From contig NC_015761.1 of the NCBI RefSeq assembly GCF_000252995.1, positions 3,162,001 through 3,226,000 on the forward strand: DNA of 64,000 bases, read 5' to 3'. The stretch is from Salmonella bongori NCTC 12419. GTDB lineage: Bacteria > Pseudomonadota > Gammaproteobacteria > Enterobacterales > Enterobacteriaceae. Shown here piece by piece: positions 24,742-32,084 of the stretch (the stretch's first letter is position 1; each line of letters starts with the position of its first letter). The notes beneath the pieces were generated by a model that was given only the letters and a program-made list of their open reading frames with translations, was not told where the DNA came from and did not search any database. A program made the translations under genes and the position numbers.

Positions 24742-26877
24742 TTACTCGCCCTGTTCGCTCGCCGGAGCTTCCGGGGCAGCCGCAGGTTGAGACTGCTCGG
24801 TTGCTTCTTTAATGCTCAGACGAACGCGGCCCTGGCGGTCAACCTCCAGAACTTTAACCGGGACTTCCTGGCCCATCTGCAGGTAGTCAGTCACTTTCTC
24901 TACGCGCTTATCCGCAATTTGAGAAATGTGAACCAGACCTTCTTTACCGCCGCCAATGGCAACAAACGCGCCAAAGTCAACGATACGGGTCACTTTACCA
25001 TTGTAGATGCGGCCCACTTCGATTTCCGCAGTGATCTCTTCAATACGACGGATAGCGTATTTCGCTTTTTCACCGTCGGTCGCGGCGATCTTCACCGTAC
25101 CGTCATCTTCGATTTCAATAGTGGTGCCAGTTTCTTCGGTCAGCGCACGGATCACAGAACCGCCTTTACCGATCACATCTTTGATCTTGTCCGTACTGAT
25201 CTTAATGGTGTGAATACGCGGTGCGAATTCAGAGATATCGCCGCGCGGCGCATTGATCGCCTGTTCCATCACGCCCAGGATGTGCAGACGGGCACCTTTC
25301 GCTTGATTCAGCGCTACCTGCATGATCTCTTTGGTGATGCCTTCAATTTTGATATCCATCTGCAGCGCAGAGATACCGTCGCGGGAACCCGCCACTTTGA
25401 AGTCCATATCGCCCAGGTGATCTTCGTCGCCCAGGATATCAGACAACACAACGTAGTTGTCGCCTTCTTTTACCAGGCCCATCGCGATACCGGCCACGGC
25501 GGCTTTGATCGGCACGCCAGCGTCCATCAGCGCCAGAGAAGCACCGCACACGGAAGCCATGGAGGAAGAACCGTTGGATTCAGTGATCTCAGACACCACG
25601 CGAACGGTGTACGGGAATTTGTCCATATCCGGCATCACCGCCAGCACGCCACGCTTCGCCAGGCGACCGTGACCAATTTCACGACGCTTCGGAGAACCGA
25701 CCATGCCGGTTTCGCCTACGGAGTACGGAGGGAAGTTGTAGTGGAACAAGAAGGTATCGGTACGTTCGCCCATCAACTCATCCAGCACCTGCGCGTCACG
25801 AGCGGTACCCAGCGTTGCAGTAACCAGTGCCTGCGTTTCGCCACGGGTGAACAACGCGGAACCATGGGTACGCGGCAGCACGCCTGTACGCACGTCCAGA
25901 CCACGGATCATGTCTTTTTCACGGCCATCGATACGCGGTTCGCCTGCCAGTACACGGCTACGAACGACGTTTTTCTCGATCGCGTGCAGAATTTCACCCA
26001 GCTCGTTAGCATCCAGGGTTTCGTCTTCTGCCATAAGCGTTTCGATGGTTTCAGATTTGATCACGTCAACCTGAGCGTAACGCTCTTGTTTGTCGGTGAT
26101 GCGATACGCGTCGCTCAGGCGAGACTCCGCCAGTTGAGCCACGCGCGCGTTCAAGGCGTCGTTGACAGCTTCCGGCTGCCAGTCCCAACGCGGTTTACCC
26201 GCCTCTTTCACCAGGTCGTTGATCGCCTGGATAACCACCTGCTGCTGTTCGTGACCGAATACCACCGCGCCCAGCATCGTATCTTCGCTCAACAATTCGG
26301 CTTCGGATTCCACCATCAGCACAGCGGCTTCAGTACCGGCAACCACCAGATCCAGTTTGCTTTCTTTCAGCTCGTCCTGCGTTGGGTTCAACACGTACTG
26401 CTCGTTGATATAACCCACGCGCGCCGCGCCAATGGGGCCGTTGAATGGAATACCAGACAGCGACAACGCAGCGGAGGCGCCGATCATCGCAACGATGTCA
26501 GGGTTAACCTGCGGATTCACGGAAACCACGGTCGCAATGACCTGCACTTCGTTGACGAAACCCTCCGGGAATAGTGGGCGAACCGGGCGGTCAATCAGAC
26601 GCGCGATCAGGGTTTCGCCTTCACTCGGACGGCCTTCACGGCGGAAGAAGCTACCCGGAATACGGCCAGCAGCGTAGGTACGCTCCTGATAGTTAACGGT
26701 CAGCGGGAAGAAATCCTGGCCTGGTTTGGCTTTTTTCTGCCCCACAACGGTAACGAATACGGCGGTGTCATCCATGCTAACCATAACGGCGGCAGTGGCC
26801 TGACGCGCCATCATGCCAGTTTCCAGCGTAACGGTATGCTGACCGTACTGGAATTTACGAACGATCGGATTAAGCAA
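24742..26877 (-). CDS. pnp: Polynucleotide phosphorylase PNPase, TTG start
   Basis: This 711-residue 3'-5' phosphorolytic exoribonuclease is a degradosome core component and is also involved in small-RNA stability. Domain order is RNase PH 1 (about 1-140), helical linker, RNase PH 2 (about 320-540), KH (TDKIKDVIGKGGSVIRAL) and S1 (GRIYNGKVTRIVDFGAFVAIGGGKEGLVHISQI). The Q/A/P/E-rich tail ends in EQGE. The TTG at 26877 follows AAAGGATAT and yields the E. coli N terminus MLNPIVRKFQYGQ; E. coli pnp also uses UUG. The 5' leader holds the RNase III hairpin used for autoregulation. Confidence 0.96.
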   Translation of the reverse strand: MLNPIVRKFQYGQHTVTLETGMMARQATAAVMVSMDDTAVFVTVVGQKKAKPGQDFFPLTVNYQERTYAAGRIPGSFFRREGRPSEGETLIARLIDRPVRPLFPEGFVNEVQVIATVVSVNPQVNPDIVAMIGASAALSLSGIPFNGPIGAARVGYINEQYVLNPTQDELKESKLDLVVAGTEAAVLMVESEAELLSEDTMLGAVVFGHEQQQVVIQAINDLVKEAGKPRWDWQPEAVNDALNARVAQLAESRLSDAYRITDKQERYAQVDVIKSETIETLMAEDETLDANELGEILHAIEKNVVRSRVLAGEPRIDGREKDMIRGLDVRTGVLPRTHGSALFTRGETQALVTATLGTARDAQVLDELMGERTDTFLFHYNFPPYSVGETGMVGSPKRREIGHGRLAKRGVLAVMPDMDKFPYTVRVVSEITESNGSSSMASVCGASLALMDAGVPIKAAVAGIAMGLVKEGDNYVVLSDILGDEDHLGDMDFKVAGSRDGISALQMDIKIEGITKEIMQVALNQAKGARLHILGVMEQAINAPRGDISEFAPRIHTIKISTDKIKDVIGKGGSVIRALTEETGTTIEIEDDGTVKIAATDGEKAKYAIRRIEEITAEIEVGRIYNGKVTRIVDFGAFVAIGGGKEGLVHISQIADKRVEKVTDYLQMGQEVPVKVLEVDRQGRVRLSIKEATEQSQPAAAPEAPASEQGE

Positions 26878-26930
26878 AATAATATCCTTTCCAAATTTTG
26901 ACGGCACAACAGGCGCCGTCGTTAATACCC

Positions 26931-27025
26931 GATCTTCTGCGCATCCTCGCGACTAATGACAACCCTAACCCACGCTTATGGGTGAAGCCTCTCATTAGCC
27001 GCGCGAACCTCTGCAACGGAAGATC
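26931..27025 (-). promoter_or_regulatory. pnp leader hairpin, RNase III autoregulation site
   Basis: A long imperfect stem links GATCTTCTGCGCATCC...CGACTAATGA with TCATTAGCCGCGCG...GGAAGATC, with its apex around 26975. In E. coli the equivalent structure is cut by RNase III, after which PNPase degrades the leader duplex and represses its own synthesis. Position (54-148 nt before the pnp start) and form fit that mechanism. Confidence 0.7.
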
Positions 27026-27074
27026 ATTCATAGCAACAATACATTAGTTTCCAGTGAATTGCTGCCGTCCACTT

Positions 27075-27104
27075 GAAAAAAGGGGCCGTAAGGCCCCTTT
27101 TTTT
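27075..27104 (-). terminator. Bidirectional terminator after rpsO (and of SraG)
   Basis: AAAAAAGGGGCC-GTAA-GGCCCCTTTTTTT gives a U-run on either strand. On the minus strand it ends or attenuates the rpsO transcript before pnp. Confidence 0.85.
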
Positions 27105-27118
27105 GAAACTCGCAAAAA

Positions 27119-27388
27119 TTAGCGACGCAGGCCCAGACGCTCAATAAGCTGAGTGTAGCGTGCAACATCTTTACGTTTCAGGTAGTCGAGCAGTTTACGA
27201 CGCTGAGAAACCATGCGCAGCAGACCACGACGGCTGTGGTGATCTTTTTTGTGCTCTGCAAAGTGACCCTGCAGGTGGTTAATCTGTGCAGTTAACAGAG
27301 CAACCTGAACATCGGTAGAACCGGTGTCGTTTGCATCACGACCAAACTCTGCAACGATTTTAGCTGTAGCTTCAGTACTTAGAGACAT
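27119..27388 (-). CDS. rpsO: 30S ribosomal protein S15
   Basis: This 89-residue primary 16S rRNA-binding protein of the 30S platform begins MSLSTEATAKIVAEFGRDA and carries the conserved NHLQGHFAEHKKDHHSRRGLLRMVSQRRKLLDYLK. The sequence is essentially identical to E. coli. S15 represses its own mRNA by trapping the ribosome on a pseudoknot, and the leader here has that same sequence. pnp lies downstream past a leaky terminator. Confidence 0.97.
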   Translation of the reverse strand: MSLSTEATAKIVAEFGRDANDTGSTDVQVALLTAQINHLQGHFAEHKKDHHSRRGLLRMVSQRRKLLDYLKRKDVARYTQLIERLGLRR

Positions 27389-27447
27389 TTTAAAACTCCA
27401 AAGTATTTAAGAATGAGAGGACGCCGATCTCTAATTCAGCGATCCCA
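27389..27447 (-). promoter_or_regulatory. rpsO leader, S15 autoregulatory pseudoknot region
   Basis: On the minus strand the leader begins GGGATCGCTGAATTAGAGAT and ends TTTGGAGTTTTAAA before the ATG. It matches the E. coli leader used in S15 pseudoknot work except for a few bases in the loop. S15 binding here would stall the initiating ribosome. Confidence 0.75.
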
Positions 27448-27450
27448 GTA

Positions 27451-27479
27451 TATACACTTCACCCTTCAAACTGCCTCAA
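27451..27479 (-). promoter_or_regulatory. rpsO promoter
   Basis: Minus-strand TTGAGG (27474-27479), a 17-bp spacer, then TGTATA (27451-27456), just upstream of the GGGATCGCTG transcript start known from E. coli. The -35 match is moderate. Confidence 0.55.
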
Positions 27480-27629
27480 CATTAGCTGCGTCTGCTCACC
27501 TCAGCCACTTACGCCACTTACTTGCGTAAACGCCTGAAGATGTAATGAGGGACATGCTTATCCCTCACCAGAGGCAGCCTTCGGCTGTGCAAATTCGTTC
27601 CAGACGAATTTGTCTCTTCCTTGCCGCCT
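27455..27629 (-). repeat. Multi-hairpin intergenic repeat, copy A (rpsO-truB gap)
   Basis: On the minus strand the copy starts AGGCGGCAAG. It then forms three hairpins: AATTCGT/ACGAATT, CAGCCGAAGGCTG, and GAGGGAT/GTCCCTC. A structured tail follows, around GTAAGTGGCTGAGGTGAGC. The first 85 nt (27545-27629) are closely similar to the plus strand at 29211-29296. It occupies most of the 354-bp gap between truB and rpsO, which otherwise holds only promoters and the S15 leader. I cannot name the family. Confidence 0.6.
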
Positions 27630-27701
27630 TAATGCAGTCCGAATGATGTTGTGTACACGCCCGCAGATTGTTAAACAATTTACGCGACGTTAAGCGGCGG
27701 T

Positions 27702-27730
27702 ATTCTACTCGCAGCGCTCTTTTATCGCAA
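27702..27730 (-). promoter_or_regulatory. Distal promoter candidate upstream of rpsO
   Basis: Minus-strand TTGCGA (27725-27730), a 17-bp spacer and TAGAAT (27702-27707), right after the truB stop. Transcripts from here would include repeat copy A in a leader of about 300 nt. Confidence 0.5.
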
Positions 27731-27742
27731 GACGAAGCAACG

Positions 27743-28687
27743 CTACGCCGGGTATTCTACTACCAGGCGGCGGGGCGCGACGCGGCCTTCATCGTCAATC
27801 TCGCCCATGCCAATAAACTTCCCGTCTTCGCCTTCCGTCACACGGACCAGTCCATCCAGCGGCGCGCCAGCGGTGCGAACCGGATTACCGTTTTTGAAGT
27901 ACACAGAAGATGTTAACGGCAGATTGACAATAGGGTAGTCCGAAGCCGGACTATCCATCGGCATCAGTAGCGGATCAAGCAGTTCTCCGGCACCAATCCC
28001 CTGTTGTTCCGCCTGTTCAACCAGCGCACGCAGTTGCTCCAGCGTCACCATACGATCGACCGGATACTTACTGACGCTCAGGCGACGCAGGTAAATGACA
28101 TGGGCGCCGCAGCCCAGCTTCTCACCCAAATCATCGATGATGGTGCGGATGTAGGTACCTTTCGAGCAGTGCACTTCCAGCTCCAGTTCATCCCCTTCAT
28201 GGCGAATGAACAGCAACTCATAGACGGTGATCGGCCTGGCCTCACGAGGAACTTCAATTCCCTGACGAGCGTATTCGTACAGTTTTTTCCCCTGATACTT
28301 CAGAGCGGAATACATCGACGGAACCTGTTCGATATCGCCACGGAAGGTATCAAGCGCAGCGGCAAGCTGTTCGGGCGTAAAGTTCACCGGGCGCTCCTGT
28401 ACGATCTGCCCGTCGGCATCAGAAGTGTCGGTACGCTGTCCCAGACGGGCAATCACCCTATAACGCTTGTCTGAGTCCAGCAGATACTGCGAAAACTTGG
28501 TCGCTTCACCGAGGCAAATCGGCAACATGCCGGTCGCCAGCGGGTCCAGAGCGCCGGTATGCCCGGCGCGGTTGGCGTTATAGATGCGCTTAACCTTCTG
28601 TAGCACGTCATTGCTGGACATGCCCTGTGGCTTATCCAGTAACAAAACGCCGTGAATGTCGCGGCCACGACGACGAGGACGACTCAT
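27743..28687 (-). CDS. truB: tRNA pseudouridine55 synthase TruB
   Basis: This 314-residue enzyme makes pseudouridine 55 in the T loop of tRNAs and also acts as a tRNA chaperone. The catalytic Asp48 is in the motif AGHTGALDPLATG. HGVLLLDKPQGMSSND near the N terminus and a C-terminal PUA-like region are present. Its ATG shares a base with the rbfA stop (TAATG overlap), showing translational coupling. Length equals E. coli TruB. Confidence 0.96.
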   Translation of the reverse strand: MSRPRRRGRDIHGVLLLDKPQGMSSNDVLQKVKRIYNANRAGHTGALDPLATGMLPICLGEATKFSQYLLDSDKRYRVIARLGQRTDTSDADGQIVQERPVNFTPEQLAAALDTFRGDIEQVPSMYSALKYQGKKLYEYARQGIEVPREARPITVYELLFIRHEGDELELEVHCSKGTYIRTIIDDLGEKLGCGAHVIYLRRLSVSKYPVDRMVTLEQLRALVEQAEQQGIGAGELLDPLLMPMDSPASDYPIVNLPLTSSVYFKNGNPVRTAGAPLDGLVRVTEGEDGKFIGMGEIDDEGRVAPRRLVVEYPA

Positions 28688-29088
28688 TAGTCCTCCTTGC
28701 TGTCGTCCGGGTTCACACGACGCTCTTCGTCATGTTTCACCACGTTAGTCACCAGGTTGGACATACGCATCCCTTCGACCAGCGAGTTGTCGTAGAAGAA
28801 GGTCAGTTCCGGCACAATACGCAGGCGCATCGCTTTACCCAACAAGGTACGGATAAAACCGGACGCTTCCTGTAACGCTTTGATGCCCGCTTTTACCGCG
28901 TCTTCATCTTTGTCGTTCAGGAAGGTCACGTAGACTTTGGCATAGGCCAAGTCACGAGACATCTCGACACCGGATACAGTGGTCATCATACCGAGACGCG
29001 GATCTTTAATTTCGCGTTGCAGGATGATAGCAATCTCTTTTTGCATCTCCTGCGCCACGCGCTGTGGGCGACCGAATTCTTTCGCCAT
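28687..29088 (-). CDS. rbfA: 30S ribosome-binding factor RbfA
   Basis: This 133-residue KH-fold protein binds immature 30S subunits during late 16S maturation and is needed in the cold. It begins MAKEFGRPQRVAQEMQKEIA and contains the family blocks REIKDPRLGMMTTVSGVEMSRDL and FIRTLLGKAMRLRIVPEL. The ATG at 29088 matches E. coli; an in-frame codon two residues earlier is not used. A terminator hairpin stands just upstream, and truB follows with a one-base overlap. Confidence 0.96.
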   Translation of the reverse strand: MAKEFGRPQRVAQEMQKEIAIILQREIKDPRLGMMTTVSGVEMSRDLAYAKVYVTFLNDKDEDAVKAGIKALQEASGFIRTLLGKAMRLRIVPELTFFYDNSLVEGMRMSNLVTNVVKHDEERRVNPDDSKED

Positions 29089-29110
29089 AATCAATTCTCC
29101 AGAATAAAGA

Positions 29111-29136
29111 CAAAAAAGGGGCCATCAGCCCCTTTT
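29111..29136 (-). terminator. Terminator-like hairpin between infB and rbfA
   Basis: On the minus strand AAAAGGGGC-TGATG-GCCCCTTTTTT forms a 9-bp stem with a U-run, only about 22 nt before the rbfA ATG. It probably gives partial termination within the operon, lowering rbfA/truB relative to infB. Confidence 0.7.
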
Positions 29137-29143
29137 GAAATTC

Positions 29144-29174
29144 ATGCCGGGTGGCGCTTCGCTTACCCGGCCTA
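29144..29174. repeat. REP palindrome in the infB-rbfA gap
   Basis: ATGCCGGGTGGCGCTTCGC...TTACCCGGCCTACG is a canonical REP unit. Confidence 0.75.
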
Positions 29175-29210
29175 CGCAAAATAATCTTCTAAGTATTTTA
29201 GGTTGCAGCA

Positions 29211-29378
29211 AGGCGGCAAGCGTGTGACAAATTCGTTGGGAACGAATTGACACAGCCGAAGGCTGACCTCCGGTGAGGGATATAGGTGTCCCTCATCCAT
29301 CCCCGGTGACATCGATAACGATGTCACCGGGGTGAACACACGTCGCCAACACAGCTGCGGCCCGAAAGACGACGAAGA
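29211..29378 (+). repeat. Multi-hairpin intergenic repeat, copy B (infB-rbfA gap)
   Basis: On the plus strand it begins AGGCGGCAAG and repeats the three hairpins of copy A: AATTCGT/ACGAATT, CAGCCGAAGGCTG, GAGGGAT/GTCCCTC. It continues with a perfect 14-bp stem (29301-29332). The tail GGGGTGAACACACGTCGCC resembles the tail of copy A. It lies in opposite orientation to copy A. No gene is seen in the 290-bp gap. Confidence 0.6.
29301..29332 (-). other. Perfect 14-bp hairpin after infB
   Basis: CCCCGGTGACATCG and CGATGTCACCGGGG pair with a 4-nt loop ATAA, 46 nt past the infB stop. There is no U-run on either strand, so an RNA-processing or 3'-end-protecting role is more likely than termination. 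Confidence 0.6.
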
Positions 29379-32060
29379 TTATGCGATGGTACGTTGGATC
29401 TCGATAATCTCGAACACCTCGATCATATCGCCAGCGCGGACGTCGTTGTAGTTTTTCACGCCAATACCACATTCCATGCCGTTACGGACTTCGTTAACAT
29501 CATCTTTGAAGCGGCGCAGGGATTCCAGCTCGCCTTCGTAGATAACCACGTTGTCGCGCAGAACACGAATCGGGTTGTGACGTTTAACCACGCCTTCAGT
29601 TACCATACAGCCCGCAATAGCGCCGAATTTCGGCGATTTGAACACATCGCGCACTTCAGCCAGACCGATGATCTGCTGTTTCAGTTCCGGAGACAGCATA
29701 CCGCTCATCGCCGCTTTTACTTCGTCGATCAGGTTATAGATGACGGAGTAATAACGCAGATCCAGACTTTCAGATTCGATCACTTTACGTGCGGAAGCAT
29801 CTGCACGCACGTTAAAGCCAACCAGAATCGCGTTGGACGCCGCAGCAAGTGTAGCGTCGGTTTCGGTGATACCTCCCACGCCAGAACCGATGATCTTCAC
29901 TTTGACTTCGTCGGTAGACAGTTTCAGCAAGGAATCGGAGATGGCTTCTACGGAGCCCTGAACGTCAGCCTTCAGCACGATGTTCACTTCGTGAACTTCG
30001 CCTTCGGTCATGTTGGCGAACATGTTCTCAAGTTTCGATTTCTGCTGACGCGCCAGTTTCACTTCACGGAATTTGCCCTGACGGTACAACGCAACTTCAC
30101 GCGCTTTCTTCTCGTCACGTACCACGGTCACTTCGTCACCCGCAGCCGGAACACCGGACAGGCCCAGAATTTCCACCGGAATAGACGGACCCGCTTCCAA
30201 CACTTCCTGACCCAGTTCGTTACGCATCGCGCGCACGCGACCGTATTCGAAGCCACACAGAACGATATCGCCCTTATGCAGCGTACCTTCGCGAACCAGA
30301 ACGGTTGCAACCGGACCACGACCTTTATCCAGGAAGGATTCGATCACCGCGCCGCTCGCCATACCTTTACGAACGGCTTTCAGTTCCAGAACTTCGGCCT
30401 GCAGCAGGATAGCGTCCAGCAGTTCGTCAATACCGGTTCCGGCTTTTGCCGAGACGTGGACAAACTGGCTTTCGCCACCCCACTCTTCCGGCAGAATACC
30501 GTACTGGGACAGTTCGTTTTTAACGCGATCCGGATCGGCTTCCGGCTTATCGATTTTGTTCACTGCCACCACGACCGGCACACCTGCCGCTTTCGCGTGC
30601 TGGATAGCCTCGATAGTTTGCGGCATCACGCCATCGTCCGCGGCAACAACCAGAACCACAATATCTGTTGCCTGCGCACCACGCGCACGCATGGAGGTAA
30701 ACGCGGCGTGGCCCGGGGTATCCAGGAAGGTGATCATCCCGTTGTCAGTTTCAACATGATACGCACCGATATGCTGGGTAATACCGCCCGCTTCGCCAGA
30801 GGCGACTTTCGTTGAACGAATATAGTCCAGCAGAGAGGTCTTACCATGGTCAACGTGACCCATGATGGTCACGACCGGTGCGCGCGGCTCAGCCGCAGCG
30901 CCGGTGTCACGGTCGCTCATTACCGCTTCTTCCAGTTCGTTTTCACGACGCAGGATAACCTTGTGGCCCATCTCTTCGGCAACCAGCTGTGCGGTTTCCT
31001 GGTCGATGACCTGGTTGATGGTGGCCATTGCGCCCAGTTTCATCATCGCTTTGATGACCTGAGAACCTTTGACCGCCATCTTGTTCGCCAGTTCGCCAAC
31101 GGTGATGGTTTCGCCGATCACCACGTCACGGTTAACGGCCTGGGCAGGCTTCTGGAAGCCTTGCTGCAGGGAGGACCCTTTACGCTTGCCGCCTTTGCCA
31201 CCGCGAACTGCAGCACGAGCCTCTTCGCGATCGGCTTTCGATTCAGCGTGTTTGTTGCCTTTTTTCGCCGGGCGCGCCGCTTTCGCATTGCGGCCACGGC
31301 CACGGCCCCCTTCGACTTCACGATCGCTTTCGTCTTCGGCCTGGCGAGCGTGCTGAGAAGTGGTCACATGATAATCGCTGGTATCTTCAACCGGCTCCGC
31401 GTTATCGGTCCATTTGTTTTCTTCCGCCATGCGGCGAGCTTCTTCTGCTACACGACGCGCTTCTTCTTCAAGTTTGCGACGTGCTTCTTCTTCCGCTTTA
31501 CGCTTCAGTTCTGCAGCTTCATTCTCACGGCGGGCTTTTTCGGCCTGGGCGGTTTTGGTCATATCGTCAGTCTGTTGATTGCTCACTTTGTCTTTTTCCG
31601 CAGCTTCACGTTTCGCTTTTTCAGCGGCTTCACGCTTAGCTTGTTCTGCGGCCTCGCGTTCAGCTTTTTGTTGCGCCTCGCGTTTGGCCTGTTCTTCTGC
31701 CTCACGACGGGCTTGCTCTTCCGCTTCACGCTGCGCCTGTTCTTCCGCGGCAAGGCGTTCTGCCTCTTGCGGGTCGCGTTTTACAAAGGTGCGCTTCTTG
31801 CGGACTTCGATTTGTACCGATTTACTTTTTCCACCGGTACCAGGAATATTCAGAGTGCTACGCGTTTTACGCTGCAGCGTCAATTTATCGGGACCTGAAC
31901 CCGCTTCGCGGTTCAGGTGCGCCTGTAAAGCTTGTTTCTCTTGTGCGGACACAGAGTCATCAGCAGACTTCCGGATACCTGCATCAGCAAACTGCTGTAC
32001 CAGGCGATCCACGGAAATCTGTCTCTCTGCGGCCAGCGCTTTTACGGTTACATCTGTCAT
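29379..32060 (-). CDS. infB: Translation initiation factor IF-2
   Basis: This 893-residue GTPase places initiator fMet-tRNA on the 30S subunit and promotes subunit joining. The N-terminal half has an IF2N domain (1-50) and a long charged, alanine/glutamate/arginine-rich segment (about 100-215). The G domain near residues 400-550 carries GHVDHGKTSLLD, DTPGHAAF and NKID, and ends before the fMet-tRNA-binding C-terminal domains. Internal starts that make shorter isoforms in E. coli are conserved: a GTG at codon 159 (31584-31586) and an ATG at codon 167. It lies 24 nt after nusA in the same operon. Confidence 0.97.
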   Translation of the reverse strand: MTDVTVKALAAERQISVDRLVQQFADAGIRKSADDSVSAQEKQALQAHLNREAGSGPDKLTLQRKTRSTLNIPGTGGKSKSVQIEVRKKRTFVKRDPQEAERLAAEEQAQREAEEQARREAEEQAKREAQQKAEREAAEQAKREAAEKAKREAAEKDKVSNQQTDDMTKTAQAEKARRENEAAELKRKAEEEARRKLEEEARRVAEEARRMAEENKWTDNAEPVEDTSDYHVTTSQHARQAEDESDREVEGGRGRGRNAKAARPAKKGNKHAESKADREEARAAVRGGKGGKRKGSSLQQGFQKPAQAVNRDVVIGETITVGELANKMAVKGSQVIKAMMKLGAMATINQVIDQETAQLVAEEMGHKVILRRENELEEAVMSDRDTGAAAEPRAPVVTIMGHVDHGKTSLLDYIRSTKVASGEAGGITQHIGAYHVETDNGMITFLDTPGHAAFTSMRARGAQATDIVVLVVAADDGVMPQTIEAIQHAKAAGVPVVVAVNKIDKPEADPDRVKNELSQYGILPEEWGGESQFVHVSAKAGTGIDELLDAILLQAEVLELKAVRKGMASGAVIESFLDKGRGPVATVLVREGTLHKGDIVLCGFEYGRVRAMRNELGQEVLEAGPSIPVEILGLSGVPAAGDEVTVVRDEKKAREVALYRQGKFREVKLARQQKSKLENMFANMTEGEVHEVNIVLKADVQGSVEAISDSLLKLSTDEVKVKIIGSGVGGITETDATLAAASNAILVGFNVRADASARKVIESESLDLRYYSVIYNLIDEVKAAMSGMLSPELKQQIIGLAEVRDVFKSPKFGAIAGCMVTEGVVKRHNPIRVLRDNVVIYEGELESLRRFKDDVNEVRNGMECGIGVKNYNDVRAGDMIEVFEIIEIQRTIA

Positions 32061-32084
32061 GCTGTTCCTTCCTGCTACAGTTTA

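Larger units (their letters stand above)
26931..27104 (+). ncRNA. sraG: Probable small RNA SraG, antisense to the rpsO-pnp intergenic region
   Basis: In E. coli, SraG is transcribed from the strand opposite rpsO-pnp and lies between them. Here the plus strand of that gap can form the long stem at 26931-27025 and ends at the bidirectional hairpin GGGGCC-GTAA-GGCCCC followed by seven Ts (27098-27104). The 3' end is well defined; the 5' end is my estimate from the base of the stem. Expression is not shown. Confidence 0.5.

Noticed and set aside
24334..26574. A 746-codon open frame antisense to pnp and nlpI
   Set aside because: It runs opposite two well-conserved genes, has a low-complexity His/Arg/Thr/Phe composition and no ribosome-binding site. 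It is a codon-bias shadow of pnp.
31420..31760. Tandem repeat near the infB 5' half
   Set aside because: It encodes the known charged EEARR/EQAKREA segment of IF-2 and is not an independent repeat element.
29394..31898. Long plus-strand frames opposite infB
   Set aside because: Phe/Arg-rich or Ala/Ser-rich translations mirror the GC-rich, charged repeats of IF-2. No start signals or conservation are evident.
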